64,000 nucleotides of DNA from Pseudomonas sp. MAG733B (GTDB lineage: Bacteria; Pseudomonadota; Gammaproteobacteria; Pseudomonadales; Pseudomonadaceae). Location of the stretch: assembly GCF_036884845.1 (NCBI RefSeq), contig NZ_CP145732.1, forward strand, positions 3,224,001 to 3,288,000, in the 5' to 3' direction. The notes under the pieces were generated by a model. It was not told where the DNA came from, did no database searches, and saw only the letters and a list, made by a program, of their open reading frames with translations. The translations under genes and the position numbers were made by a program. Within the stretch, counting starts at the first letter, position 1. Each line of letters opens with the position of its first letter. Shown in pieces: positions 9,696 through 17,856 of this stretch.

Positions 9696-9976
9696 TTTTA
9701 TCACCTCGAAGTTTCACACTTGAACGAGCTTTTCTGGAGCTTAGCCTTGTTGATTTTAATTAACAACTCCCATGTAAAAAATTCTAAACGCCGCACGTCC
9801 GATCCTCAGGATTTACGTGTGTTTCAAGGCTGATCTGGCACTCTCGTCCCTCTGAGAGGCCCGAAAATAAACGTTCAAAGGCTGAGTGTTCGCTATTGAC
9901 TTCACTTTGCCTTTCGGATTGACTGGGCTCGTGAAAGGGCAGTGAACATAATAATTAACAGCTAAATAGGTGCAAC
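9696..9976. promoter_or_regulatory. Divergent puuD/puuA control region
   Basis: This 281-base AT-rich spacer separates two divergent polyamine genes and must hold both promoters. The octamer AATTAACA occurs twice on the plus strand, at 9758-9765 (inside TGTTGATTTTAATTAACA, a partial palindrome) and at 9953-9960, close to the puuA start. These are candidate PuuR-type operators; this is inference from position and repetition only. Confidence 0.4.
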
Positions 9977-11353
9977 ATGTCGGTCCCTCTGCGTACCGTT
10001 CAACTCAACGAAGCAAACGCATTCCTTAAGAAATATCCTGAGGTTTTGTACGTCGACCTTCTGATTGCGGATATGAACGGTGTGGTGCGCGGCAAGCGCA
10101 TCGAGCGCACCAGTCTTCATAAGGTTTACGAGAAAGGCATTAACCTGCCGGCGTCACTCTTTGCTCTGGACATCAATGGCTCCACGGTGGAAAGCACCGG
10201 CCTGGGTCTGGACATCGGCGACTCCGACCGGATCTGCTACCCGATCCCCGGAACCCTGAGCATCGAGCCATGGCAAAAGCGCCCGACCGCGCAACTGCTG
10301 ATGACCATGCACGAACTCGAAGGCCAGCCATTCTTCGCCGACCCGCGTGAAGTGCTGGCCAATGTCGTGCGCAAGTTCGACGACATGGGCCTGACCATCT
10401 GCGCCGCGTTCGAGCTGGAGTTCTACCTGATCGACCAGGACAACGTGAACGGTCGTCCGCAATCGCCACGTTCGCCGGTATCCGGCAAGCGTCCGATGTC
10501 GACCCAGGTTTACCTGATCGACGACCTCGACGAATACGTCGACTGCCTGCAAGACATCCTCGAAGGCGCGAAAGAGCAGGGCATCCCGGCTGACGCCATC
10601 GTCAAGGAAAGCGCCCCGGCGCAATTCGAAGTCAACCTGCATCACGTGGCCGACCCTATAAAGGCTTGCGACTACGCGGTCCTGCTCAAGCGTCTGGTGA
10701 AGAACATCGCCTACGACCACGAGATGGACACCACCTTCATGGCCAAGCCGTATCCGGGCCAGGCGGGCAACGGTCTGCACGTGCACATTTCGATTCTCGA
10801 CAAAGAAGGCAACAACATCTTTGCCAGCGAGGATCCCGAGCAGAACGCCGCGCTGCGTCACGCGATCGGCGGTGTGCTCGAGACCCTGCCGGCGCAGATG
10901 GCTTTCCTCTGCCCGAACGTCAACTCGTACCGTCGTTTCGGCGCACAGTTCTACGTGCCGAACTCGCCGAGCTGGGGCATCGACAACCGTACCGTAGCGG
11001 TACGCGTGCCGACCGGTTCGCCAGACTCGGTGCGCATCGAACACCGCGTAGCGGGTGCCGATGCCAACCCGTACCTGCTGATGGCGTCGGTACTGGCCGG
11101 TGTTCACCACGGCCTGACCAACCAGATCGAGCCGGGCGCCCCGGTGGAAGGCAACAGCTACGAGCAGAACGAGCAAAGCCTGCCGAACAACCTGCGCGAT
11201 GCACTGCGCGAGCTGGACGACAGCGAAGTCATGGCCAAGTACATCGACCCGCTGTACATCGACGTATTCGTGGCGTGCAAGGAAAGCGAGCTGGCCGAGT
11301 TCGAGAACTCCATCTCGGACCTTGAGTACAACTGGTACTTGCATACCGTCTAA
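9977..11353 (+). CDS. puuA: Gamma-glutamylputrescine synthetase
   Basis: This 458-residue glutamine-synthetase-fold ligase joins glutamate to putrescine using ATP, the first Puu step. Glutamine synthetase motifs are visible: the metal-binding AFELEFYLID (about residue 140), GNGLHVHIS (about residue 260), the NSYRRFG segment and RIEHRVAGADANPY with active-site arginine. It lacks the adenylylation loop of true GlnA and is the length of PuuA. AGGTG lies upstream of the ATG at 9977. The order puuA-puuC-puuB follows on the same strand. Confidence 0.92.
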   Translation: MSVPLRTVQLNEANAFLKKYPEVLYVDLLIADMNGVVRGKRIERTSLHKVYEKGINLPASLFALDINGSTVESTGLGLDIGDSDRICYPIPGTLSIEPWQKRPTAQLLMTMHELEGQPFFADPREVLANVVRKFDDMGLTICAAFELEFYLIDQDNVNGRPQSPRSPVSGKRPMSTQVYLIDDLDEYVDCLQDILEGAKEQGIPADAIVKESAPAQFEVNLHHVADPIKACDYAVLLKRLVKNIAYDHEMDTTFMAKPYPGQAGNGLHVHISILDKEGNNIFASEDPEQNAALRHAIGGVLETLPAQMAFLCPNVNSYRRFGAQFYVPNSPSWGIDNRTVAVRVPTGSPDSVRIEHRVAGADANPYLLMASVLAGVHHGLTNQIEPGAPVEGNSYEQNEQSLPNNLRDALRELDDSEVMAKYIDPLYIDVFVACKESELAEFENSISDLEYNWYLHTV

Positions 11354-11371
11354 CGGAGCCGACACCCGACT

Positions 11372-11466
11372 TGTGGCGAGGGAGCTTGCTCCCGCTGGGG
11401 CGCGTAGCGGCCCCCAAAAGATGGGACTGCTGCGCAGTCCAGCGGGAGCAAGCTCCCTCGCCACAA
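11372..11466. repeat. REPIN, 'GGCGAGGGAGCTTGCTCCCGC' type
   Basis: GTGGCGAGGGAGCTTGCTCC and its inverted partner flank a GC-rich arm (GCGCGTAGCGGCCCC). It fills most of the puuA-puuC gap. Confidence 0.85.
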
Positions 11467-11529
11467 GTTACTCACAACGCGCTCCGTCTGTTCACACGAT
11501 CACTCATTCCCCTGCGTCGAGTCACAACC

Positions 11530-13020
11530 ATGACAATCACCCGCAGCGATTGGGAGCAACGCTTCCAGTCCCTAATCATCGAAAGCCGTGCGTTCATCGA
11601 CGGTCAATACTGCGCAGCCGCCAGCGGCGCGACGTTTGAATGCATCAGCCCGGTAGATGGCCGTTTCCTCGCGAACGTCGCCAGTACCGATGAAGCCGAT
11701 GCCAACGCCGCCGTCGCCGTCGCACGCCGCGCTTTCGAATCCGGCGTCTGGGCCAATCTGGCCCCGGCTGAGCGCAAGCGCATCCTGATTCGCTTCGCCG
11801 ATCTGATCCTGGCCAACCAGGAAGAACTGGCGCTGCTCGAAACCCTCGACATGGGCAAGCCGATCAGCGACGCCATGAGCATCGACATTCCGGCGGCCGC
11901 CAACGCGATCCGCTGGACCGCTGAAGCCATCGACAAGATCTACGACGAAGTCGCCGCCACGCCGCACGATCAACTGGGCCTGGTGACGCGCGAAGCGGCC
12001 GGCGTGGTGGCGGCCATCGTGCCGTGGAACTTCCCGCTGATCATGGCCAGCTGGAAATTCGCCCCTGCGCTGGCGATGGGCAACTCGTTCATTCTCAAGC
12101 CTTCGGAAAAATCGCCGTTGACCGCGATCCGCGTCGCACAACTGGCGCTGGACGCGGGCATTCCGAAAGGCGTGTTCAACGTTCTGCCGGGCTTCGGTCA
12201 CACCGTCGGCAAGGCGCTGGCGCTGCACATGGACGTAGACGTGCTGGCCTTCACCGGCTCCACGGCGATTGCCAAGCAACTGATGATCTACGCCGGGCAA
12301 AGCAACATGAAACGCGTGTGGGCTGAGGCGGGCGGCAAGAGCGCCAACGTGGTGTTCGCCGATGCGCCGGACTTGCGTGCCGCTGCACAAGCCGCGGCCG
12401 GTGCCATTGCCTTCAACCAGGGCGAAGTATGCACCGCCGGCTCGCGTCTGCTGGTGGAGCGCTCGATCCGCGAGCAGTTCATTCCGCTGTTGGTGGAAGC
12501 GTTGCAAGCGTGGAAACCAGGTCATGCGCTCGATCCTGCGACCACGGTCGGCGCGGTCGTCGACCAGCGTCAACTGGACAACGTGCTGCGCTATATCGGG
12601 ATCGGCAAAGAGCAGGGCGCTCAGTTGATCGCCGGTGGCAGCCGCACCCTCGAAAACACCGGTGGCCAGTACGTGGAACCGACGATTTTCGATGGCGTGA
12701 CCAATGCCATGACCATCGCCCAGGAAGAAATTTTCGGCCCGGTGCTTTCGGTCATTACCTTCGATAGCGCTGAAGAAGCCTTGGCGATTGCCAACGACAG
12801 CATCTACGGCCTGGCCGCCGGTGTATGGACCGGCAACCTGAGCAAGGCCCACACCTTCGCCCGCGGCCTGCGTGCCGGCAGCGTCTGGGTCAACCAGTAC
12901 GACGGCGGCGACATGACTGCGCCGTTCGGCGGGTTCAAGCAGTCGGGTAACGGTCGCGACAAATCGCTGCACGCGTTCGACAAGTACACCGAACTCAAAG
13001 CGACCTGGATCAAGCTCTAA
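11530..13020 (+). CDS. puuC: Gamma-glutamyl-gamma-aminobutyraldehyde dehydrogenase
   Basis: This 496-residue NAD(P)-dependent aldehyde dehydrogenase oxidises gamma-glutamyl-aminobutyraldehyde in the third Puu step. The catalytic Cys301 is in FNQGEVCTAGS and the general base Glu266 is in EAGGKSAN. The latter replaces the usual ELGGK exactly as in the E. coli enzyme. The cofactor segment PWNFPL is at residues 165-170 and the C-terminal KQSGNGRDKSLHA is the PuuC form. The frame is open 5' through the REPIN, but MTITRSDWEQRF at 11530 is the family start. Confidence 0.93.
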   Translation: MTITRSDWEQRFQSLIIESRAFIDGQYCAAASGATFECISPVDGRFLANVASTDEADANAAVAVARRAFESGVWANLAPAERKRILIRFADLILANQEELALLETLDMGKPISDAMSIDIPAAANAIRWTAEAIDKIYDEVAATPHDQLGLVTREAAGVVAAIVPWNFPLIMASWKFAPALAMGNSFILKPSEKSPLTAIRVAQLALDAGIPKGVFNVLPGFGHTVGKALALHMDVDVLAFTGSTAIAKQLMIYAGQSNMKRVWAEAGGKSANVVFADAPDLRAAAQAAAGAIAFNQGEVCTAGSRLLVERSIREQFIPLLVEALQAWKPGHALDPATTVGAVVDQRQLDNVLRYIGIGKEQGAQLIAGGSRTLENTGGQYVEPTIFDGVTNAMTIAQEEIFGPVLSVITFDSAEEALAIANDSIYGLAAGVWTGNLSKAHTFARGLRAGSVWVNQYDGGDMTAPFGGFKQSGNGRDKSLHAFDKYTELKATWIKL

Positions 13021-13072
13021 CAACAATAAAGCGGCGGTCGCTTGCGTTCTGCGGCGGCCATCGGAGAAACGT

Positions 13073-14371
13073 ATGAAACAGAACTCTTCAACCCAACAGC
13101 ATGTAAACAGCTACTACGCCGCCACTCGCAACTTCACCGGCGACTTTCCGGTACTGGAAGGCGCAGTGGACTGCGACGTCTGCGTGATCGGTGCCGGTTA
13201 CACCGGCCTGTCTTCGGCGCTGTTCCTCGCCGAGGCGGGCTACAGCGTGACCGTGCTCGAAGCGGCCAGAGTCGGCTTCGGCGCCAGCGGTCGCAACGGC
13301 GGCCAACTGGTCAACTCCTATAGCCGCGACGTCGACGTGATCGAAGAGCGCTATGGCGACAAGACTGCCGAAGTGCTCGGCAGCATGATTTTCGAAGGCG
13401 CCGACATCATCCGTCAGCGCATACAGCACTACGACATCCAGTGCGACTACCGCCCGGGCGGTATTTTCGCGGCGATGAACAAGAAGCAACTCAAAGGCCT
13501 GGCCGAGCAGAAGAAGAGCTGGGAACGCTACGGCAACAAAAACCTGACGCTGCTCGGCGAAGCCGAGATCAAGCGTGAAGTCGGTTCCGATGCCTACGTC
13601 GGCGGCTTGCTGGACATGCAGGGCGGCCACATTCACCCGCTGAACCTGGCCCTCGGCGAAGCCTCGGCGATCATCGGCCTGGGCGGCAAGATCTACGAAC
13701 AATCGGCGGCGGTGGAAATCACTTACGGCGAACCGATCACCGTGCGCACCGCAAAAGGCGTGGTGAAGGCCAAGTACCTGCTCATCGCCGGTAACGCCTA
13801 CCTGCCGCAAGGTCTCGACAACCGCGTGACCAGCAAGAGCATGCCGTGCGGTTCGCAAATCGTCGTCACCGAGCCATTGTCGGAGCAGCAAGCGCGCAGC
13901 CTGATCAAGAACAACTACTGCGTCGAAGACTGCAACTACCTGCTCGACTATTATCGCCTGACTGCCGACAACCGTTTGCTGTACGGAGGCGGCGTGGTCT
14001 ACGGCGCCCGTGAACCGGACGACATCGAGCAACTGATCAAGCCGAAAATCCTCAAGACCTTCCCGCAACTGAAGGACGTGAACATCGACTACCGCTGGAC
14101 CGGCAACTTCCTGCTGACCATGTCACGCATGCCGCAATTCGGTCGCATCGAGAAAAACGCCTACTACATGCAGGGCTACAGTGGCCACGGCGTGACCTGT
14201 TCGCACCTGGCCGGCAAATTGATCTCGGAAATGATCCGCGGCGACGCCGAGCGTTTCGACGCGTTTGCATCGTTGCCGCACATGCCGATGATCGGCGGGC
14301 GCACCTTCTCGGCGCCGCTCACCGCCATGGGCGCCGTGTACTACTCGCTGCGCGACCGTTTCGGCATCTAA
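13073..14371 (+). CDS. puuB: Gamma-glutamylputrescine oxidoreductase
   Basis: This 432-residue FAD-dependent oxidase of the D-amino-acid-oxidase type performs the second Puu step, oxidising gamma-glutamylputrescine to the aldehyde. The FAD-binding motif is VIGAGYTGLSSALFLAEAGY (about residues 37-56), then GASGRNGGQL. The C-terminal QGYSGHGVTCSHLAGK completes the FAD site. It starts 52 bases after puuC and is followed by a terminator. A paralogue lies at 27688. Confidence 0.92.
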   Translation: MKQNSSTQQHVNSYYAATRNFTGDFPVLEGAVDCDVCVIGAGYTGLSSALFLAEAGYSVTVLEAARVGFGASGRNGGQLVNSYSRDVDVIEERYGDKTAEVLGSMIFEGADIIRQRIQHYDIQCDYRPGGIFAAMNKKQLKGLAEQKKSWERYGNKNLTLLGEAEIKREVGSDAYVGGLLDMQGGHIHPLNLALGEASAIIGLGGKIYEQSAAVEITYGEPITVRTAKGVVKAKYLLIAGNAYLPQGLDNRVTSKSMPCGSQIVVTEPLSEQQARSLIKNNYCVEDCNYLLDYYRLTADNRLLYGGGVVYGAREPDDIEQLIKPKILKTFPQLKDVNIDYRWTGNFLLTMSRMPQFGRIEKNAYYMQGYSGHGVTCSHLAGKLISEMIRGDAERFDAFASLPHMPMIGGRTFSAPLTAMGAVYYSLRDRFGI

Positions 14372-14381
14372 GCGTTACCTC

Positions 14382-14423
14382 ACCGGTGGTGGCCTTTAAA
14401 AGGTACCGCCGGTCTTTTATTTT
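14382..14423 (+). terminator. Terminator of puuA-puuC-puuB
   Basis: ACCGGTGGT (14382-14390) pairs with ACCGCCGGT (14405-14413) allowing one G-T pair, followed by CTTTTATTTTT. Confidence 0.7.
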
Positions 14424-14442
14424 TCGGCTCGCCGCAGCCCAA

Positions 14443-14536
14443 TTGTAGGAGCGAGGCTTGCCCGCGATAGCGTCAGATCAGGTAGCATCAGGTCGCCTGA
14501 TACACCCCCATCGCGAGCAAGCTTTGCTCCTACAGC
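14443..14536. repeat. REPIN (paired REP palindromes)
   Basis: GTAGGAGCGAGGCTTGCCCG faces CGCGAGCAAGCTTTGCTCCTAC. The two arms differ from each other more than in most copies here. Confidence 0.85.
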
Positions 14537-14571
14537 AACACCCACAAACGTGATTTAATACCCGCCTTTCA

Positions 14572-14592
14572 CGTTTCCGGGACCGGAAAACG
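14572..14592. promoter_or_regulatory. Near-palindrome upstream of the PuuR-like gene, candidate operator
   Basis: CGTTTCCGG (14572-14580) is followed after two bases by CCGGAAAACG, its inverted copy with one extra A. The site lies 62 bases before the regulator's start and could serve autoregulation. Function is inferred from position and symmetry. Confidence 0.35.
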
Positions 14593-14653
14593 GCGTGATC
14601 CGCGCCTGCTCTCCACCCCCATTACCCTTAAGTACCAAACACATAAGGCTGTC

Positions 14654-15202
14654 ATGGACACGGGCTCACGACTCAAATTAGTACGCGAAAGCTACAAAAT
14701 GTCCCAGCGCGAGCTGGCCCGGCGTAGCGGCGTCACCAATGCCACCATTTCCCTGATCGAACAGAATCGCGTCAGTCCTTCCGTCAGCTCCCTGAAAAAG
14801 CTGCTCGAAGGCATCCCCATGTCCCTGGCCGACTTCTTCACTTTCGACCAGCCTCCGCGCGAACACCAATACGTTTTCCGCGCCAGTGAACAACCGGACC
14901 TCGGCCGCCACGGTCTGCGCCTCTTGCTGATCGGCGCCTCCGTACCGAGCCGGCAGATGCGTTTGCTGCGCGAGCAATACGCACCGGGCGCCAGCTCCGG
15001 GGAAGAGCCGATCGTGCATTCCGAAGGCGAGGAGTGCGGGTTGGTGACGCGGGGTACGGTTGAGCTGACTGTCGATGGGCAGATCAGTGTGTTGAATGCC
15101 GGGGATGGCTATTACTTCCCGACGACACTGCCACACCGGTTTCGCAATATCGGCGCGGATGAGGCGGAAATCATCAGTGCGAATACGCCGGCGAATTTCT
15201 GA
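14654..15202 (+). CDS. puuR: PuuR-like transcriptional regulator (HTH plus cupin)
   Basis: This 182-residue protein has an N-terminal XRE helix-turn-helix (residues about 5-60: LKLVRESYKMSQRELARRSG, VTNATISLIEQNRVSPSVSS) and a C-terminal cupin domain (EGEECGLVTRGTVELTVDG, GDGYYFPTTLPHRFRNIG). The layout and length match E. coli PuuR, repressor of putrescine-use genes and relieved by putrescine. Position directly behind puuB supports this job. A good terminator follows. Confidence 0.85.
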   Translation: MDTGSRLKLVRESYKMSQRELARRSGVTNATISLIEQNRVSPSVSSLKKLLEGIPMSLADFFTFDQPPREHQYVFRASEQPDLGRHGLRLLLIGASVPSRQMRLLREQYAPGASSGEEPIVHSEGEECGLVTRGTVELTVDGQISVLNAGDGYYFPTTLPHRFRNIGADEAEIISANTPANF

Positions 15203-15245
15203 TTTCGCTTGCTGACGGACACTGTAATTACCATGGTTGATAAGA

Positions 15246-15277
15246 AATCCGATGCCCTTTCAGGCATCGGATTTTTT
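15246..15277 (+). terminator. Terminator after the PuuR-like gene
   Basis: AATCCGATGCC (15246-15256), 6-base loop, GGCATCGGATT, then a T run. It is a perfect 11-base-pair stem. Confidence 0.9.
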
Positions 15278-15446
15278 ATGCGTCTCGTTCTGAAGAGTGC
15301 AACACAACGACCTGTGTCGTTGTGGCTCGAACCGGTCCCGGAACTTTTTCAAAGGTTGATGTCAATTTGATAGCGTGTCGCGACGCTCATTAAAACCGGA
15401 TCAAGCAGTGCCAGGCTGTTTCCTGGTAAGCCCAAGGAAGTGTGTG

Positions 15447-15881
15447 ATGAGACTAGTGCTTGCGATGTTGTTGATGTTTGGTATTGGCGGACATGCCTTT
15501 GCCAATGGTTGCGGCGCCATAGACGATCAAGATCAGCGCAGGTATTGCGAAGCCAAGTCCGGCAGTGGCAGTTGCGGCGGCATCGACAATCAGGATCTGC
15601 GCAGAATGTGCGAGGCAGAGACGGGAAGCGGAAGTTGCGGGGGGATCGATAATCAGGATCAGCGCAGGTACTGCGAAGCCAAGACCGGTAGTGGCAGCTG
15701 TGGCGGTATCGACAATCAGGATCTGCGCAGAATGTGCGAGGCGGAAACAGGCAGCGGAAGTTGCGGTGGCATCGATAATCAGGACCAGCGCAGGTTCTGC
15801 GAAGCCAAGACCGGCAGTGGCAGTTGCGGGGGAATCGATAACCAGGACCTGCGAAATCAGTGTGAAGCCATGAAGCATTGA
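15447..15881 (+). CDS. Secreted cysteine-repeat protein (six 21-residue units)
   Basis: This 144-residue protein begins MRLVLAMLLMFGIGGHAFA, a signal peptide cut before NGCG. The whole mature protein is six tandem units of the form SGSCGGIDNQDxRRxCEAxTG. Each unit has two cysteines 12 residues apart. Units alternate between a DQRRYC/AK form (1, 3, 5) and a DLRRMC/AE form (2, 4, 6), so the DNA repeats every 126 bases with 63-base half-units. The last unit is degenerate (DLRNQCEAMKH). AAGGAAG sits seven bases before the ATG. Twelve cysteines in an exported protein suggest disulfide-pinned or metal-binding loops. I recognise no function. Confidence 0.8.
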   Translation: MRLVLAMLLMFGIGGHAFANGCGAIDDQDQRRYCEAKSGSGSCGGIDNQDLRRMCEAETGSGSCGGIDNQDQRRYCEAKTGSGSCGGIDNQDLRRMCEAETGSGSCGGIDNQDQRRFCEAKTGSGSCGGIDNQDLRNQCEAMKH

Positions 15882-15908
15882 TTGAACTGTTTAGCGCTGA
15901 CGACAAAT

Positions 15909-15936
15909 GGGGACGCCAATCGGTGTCCCTTTTTTT
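15909..15936 (+). terminator. Terminator after the cysteine-repeat gene
   Basis: GGGACGCC (15910-15917) pairs with GGTGTCCC (15922-15929) around a 4-base loop, followed by seven T. Confidence 0.8.
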
Positions 15937-15971
15937 GGGTGTAAAAAAGTGAGTTTGCGGTACTCACGACA

Positions 15972-16880
15972 TCACTTCTCAATAAATCCGCGAATCGCAG
16001 CAATGGTCTGCGTCGGCGCTTCCTCCATCAACCAATGCCCGGCCCCGGGAATCACTACTTCCGTGACCTTGTCTGCAGCATTGCGCATCACGATCGCTTC
16101 ATTGGCGCCGAAGGATTTTTCCCCGCCGATGGCCAGCACCGGCATGTTCAGTTTCTTTGCCATCGACGCTTCGTTATCCACGGCATCCTGACGAATGCTG
16201 CGGAACTGCGCGAAGGCGGCGCGCATGTTGCCGGGGCGGGCGTAGAGTTTGGCGTAGTGCTGGCGGATCTCTTCATCGACCTTGGCGGGGTTGCCGGCGA
16301 ATTCGTTCCAGAAGCGATCCAGGTAGATGCGCTCACGCCCGGCCACCAGGCGCTCCATGTCCGGCCCGCCGAAGTCGAAGTGCCACAGCATTGGCGAACG
16401 AACGATGTCGTTCCACGGTGGAATGCCCGGCACCGGCGCGTCCATCACCACCAGGCGGTCGGTCAGTTGCGGATAGCGCGAGGCATAAGCGAAAGCGACC
16501 ATGGTGCCGATGTCGTGGCCGATCACCACTGAATGCTCGATGCCCAACGCGGCCAATACCCCGCGAATGTCACCGGCCTGGGTTTTCTTGTCATAACCGC
16601 CCTCGGGAATCGACGACAAACCCATGCCGCGCAAGTCCGGCACCACGACCGTGTGATCGCGCGCCAAGTCCGCAGCCAGCGGCGCCCACATGTCGCCGGT
16701 ATCACCAAAACCATGCAACAGCACCACGGCCGGGCCTTTGCCACCCACACGAACGTGCATCGTGACGCCATCGACGGCGATGTCCTGAATGCGGAAGGCT
16801 TCGGGGAACGGCATGACGGCGGCATGTGCCGGCAGGTTCAGGGCAAGCAACGTGAAAGCGGTGAGCAGGGTGCGAATCAT
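15972..16880 (-). CDS. Exported alpha/beta hydrolase, epoxide-hydrolase/dehalogenase-like
   Basis: This 302-residue enzyme has a signal peptide (MIRTLLTAFTLLALNLPAHA). The oxyanion motif is HGFGDTG (about residue 56). The nucleophile position is aspartate in VIGHDIG (about residue 120) and the catalytic histidine lies in GAGHWLMEE near the C-terminus. An Asp nucleophile points to epoxide hydrolases or haloalkane dehalogenases rather than esterases. The cap region (MDAPVPG, MLWHFDFGG, LVAGRERIYLDRF) resembles secreted Cif-type epoxide hydrolases, but the pair of ring-opening tyrosines of Cif seems replaced (AFAQFRSIRQ). Substrate is unknown. Confidence 0.8.
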   Translation of the reverse strand: MIRTLLTAFTLLALNLPAHAAVMPFPEAFRIQDIAVDGVTMHVRVGGKGPAVVLLHGFGDTGDMWAPLAADLARDHTVVVPDLRGMGLSSIPEGGYDKKTQAGDIRGVLAALGIEHSVVIGHDIGTMVAFAYASRYPQLTDRLVVMDAPVPGIPPWNDIVRSPMLWHFDFGGPDMERLVAGRERIYLDRFWNEFAGNPAKVDEEIRQHYAKLYARPGNMRAAFAQFRSIRQDAVDNEASMAKKLNMPVLAIGGEKSFGANEAIVMRNAADKVTEVVIPGAGHWLMEEAPTQTIAAIRGFIEK

Positions 16881-17009
16881 GGCACTGTCTCCAGACAGGG
16901 TCGTGGAAATGCTGAGCGTAGCCGCTTTCGCAGCGGATGATCGAATGGAACCAACTTCCTCAACAGCGTCTAAATTTCAGGGAATACTCCCGGCGCGAAG
17001 GAACGACTC

Positions 17010-17480
17010 ATGATCAGGTCTCGATCGTTGATTGCGGCGGTTACAAGCGTGGCGTTGGTTTACGGTTCGGTGACTGCTCTGGCCGACCCCGGTAACGGTA
17101 AGGGGCAGGGCAACGGCAAGGGCAATTCGCAAAATGCCCAGGACCATGGCAACCAGGGCGGGCAAGGCAACAAAGGTAAAAAATCCGGCGGCAGCGATTG
17201 GGACAATGGCCCGAGCATCAATCGCTCAAGCGTCATCGGTATTGTTGATGGCTACCGCGATTACTGGAGCCCCGGACCTTCATTGCCACCGGGTATCCAA
17301 AAAAACCTTGCTCGCGGCAAGCCGCTTCCGCCCGGCATTGCGAAGAAACTCGATGGCCGGTTGATTGGTAGACTGCCGCATTACGACGGGTATGAGTGGC
17401 AGCAAGTCGGCACGGATTTGATCCTGGTTGCGTTGGCCACCGGGCTTATCTATGAGGTGCTAAATGGGGTGTTTGATTAA
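17010..17480 (+). CDS. CigR-like exported protein
   Basis: This 156-residue protein has a signal peptide (MIRSRSLIAAVTSVALVYGS, then VTALA). A Gly/Asn/Lys/Gln-rich low-complexity linker (GNGKGQGNGKGNSQN, about residues 28-60) follows. The C-terminal domain has LPPGIQKNLARGKPLPPGIA and a final hydrophobic segment (DLILVALATGLIYEVL). That layout matches proteins annotated as the anti-virulence regulator CigR family. The role in non-pathogens is not established. It stands alone with its own terminator. Confidence 0.75.
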   Translation: MIRSRSLIAAVTSVALVYGSVTALADPGNGKGQGNGKGNSQNAQDHGNQGGQGNKGKKSGGSDWDNGPSINRSSVIGIVDGYRDYWSPGPSLPPGIQKNLARGKPLPPGIAKKLDGRLIGRLPHYDGYEWQQVGTDLILVALATGLIYEVLNGVFD

Positions 17481-17492
17481 CGTTTGCGCGAA

Positions 17493-17518
17493 AACCCGCA
17501 GTGATGCGGGTTTTTTTC
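17493..17518 (+). terminator. Terminator after the CigR-like gene
   Basis: AACCCGCA, loop GTGA, TGCGGGTT, then a T run. The hairpin is compact and perfectly paired. Confidence 0.85.
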
Positions 17519-17531
17519 GTCTTGAGTTTGG

Positions 17532-17825
17532 TCACTGGCCCTTCGGCACCTCAAACCCCCGTTGCTCAATCACCGCAAACACATCGCGCACATCCTGAAG
17601 CAGAATCCGCGAAATGTTGGTGACGGTGTTGATGTCGTTTTCGGCGTAGTCGGGGAGGCTGGTGCAGGCCATGAGGTTGAGGTATTGGAGGACGGCGTTG
17701 AGGCGTTCGCTGACGCAGTTGTGGAGTTCGCGGATGGGGGCCTGGTTGTCGATCAGGAGGACGGGGAAGTCGGTGGCGAATTGTTTCAAGGGGATGAAGC
17801 GGCGGGGTGGAGTGTTCATTGTCAT
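17532..17825 (-). CDS. Small hypothetical protein (97 residues) with a structured leader
   Basis: The product begins MTMNTPPRRFIPLKQFATDF and has a helical middle (ELHNCVSERLNAVLQYLNLM, then SRILLQDVRDVFAVIEQRGF). The NDINTVTNISRILLQD section looks like the short Pseudomonas-specific helical proteins of the DUF6124/DUF3077 kind, but I cannot assign a family. AGAGAG lies 12 bases upstream of the ATG at 17825, and a second ATG lies at 17819. The 5' region can fold into several hairpins and may be a leader RNA. Confidence 0.6.
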   Translation of the reverse strand: MTMNTPPRRFIPLKQFATDFPVLLIDNQAPIRELHNCVSERLNAVLQYLNLMACTSLPDYAENDINTVTNISRILLQDVRDVFAVIEQRGFEVPKGQ

Positions 17826-17856
17826 TTAGATAGTTCTCTCTAAAAGATATGGAAGA

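Noticed and set aside
10154..11464. Reverse-strand frame of 436 codons inside puuA
   Set aside because: Shadow frame caused by third-position GC; begins in a REPIN.
11572..13026. Reverse-strand frame of 484 codons inside puuC
   Set aside because: Shadow frame; the forward gene has all catalytic motifs.
15540..15860. Possible CRISPR-like array
   Set aside because: The repeats are contiguous and code for protein, with no spacers.
15349..15906. 185-residue reverse-strand reading frame rich in Cys, Arg and Tyr
   Set aside because: It is the mirror of the 63-base repeat of the secreted protein; because the period is a multiple of three, all frames stay open. It has no signal for translation.
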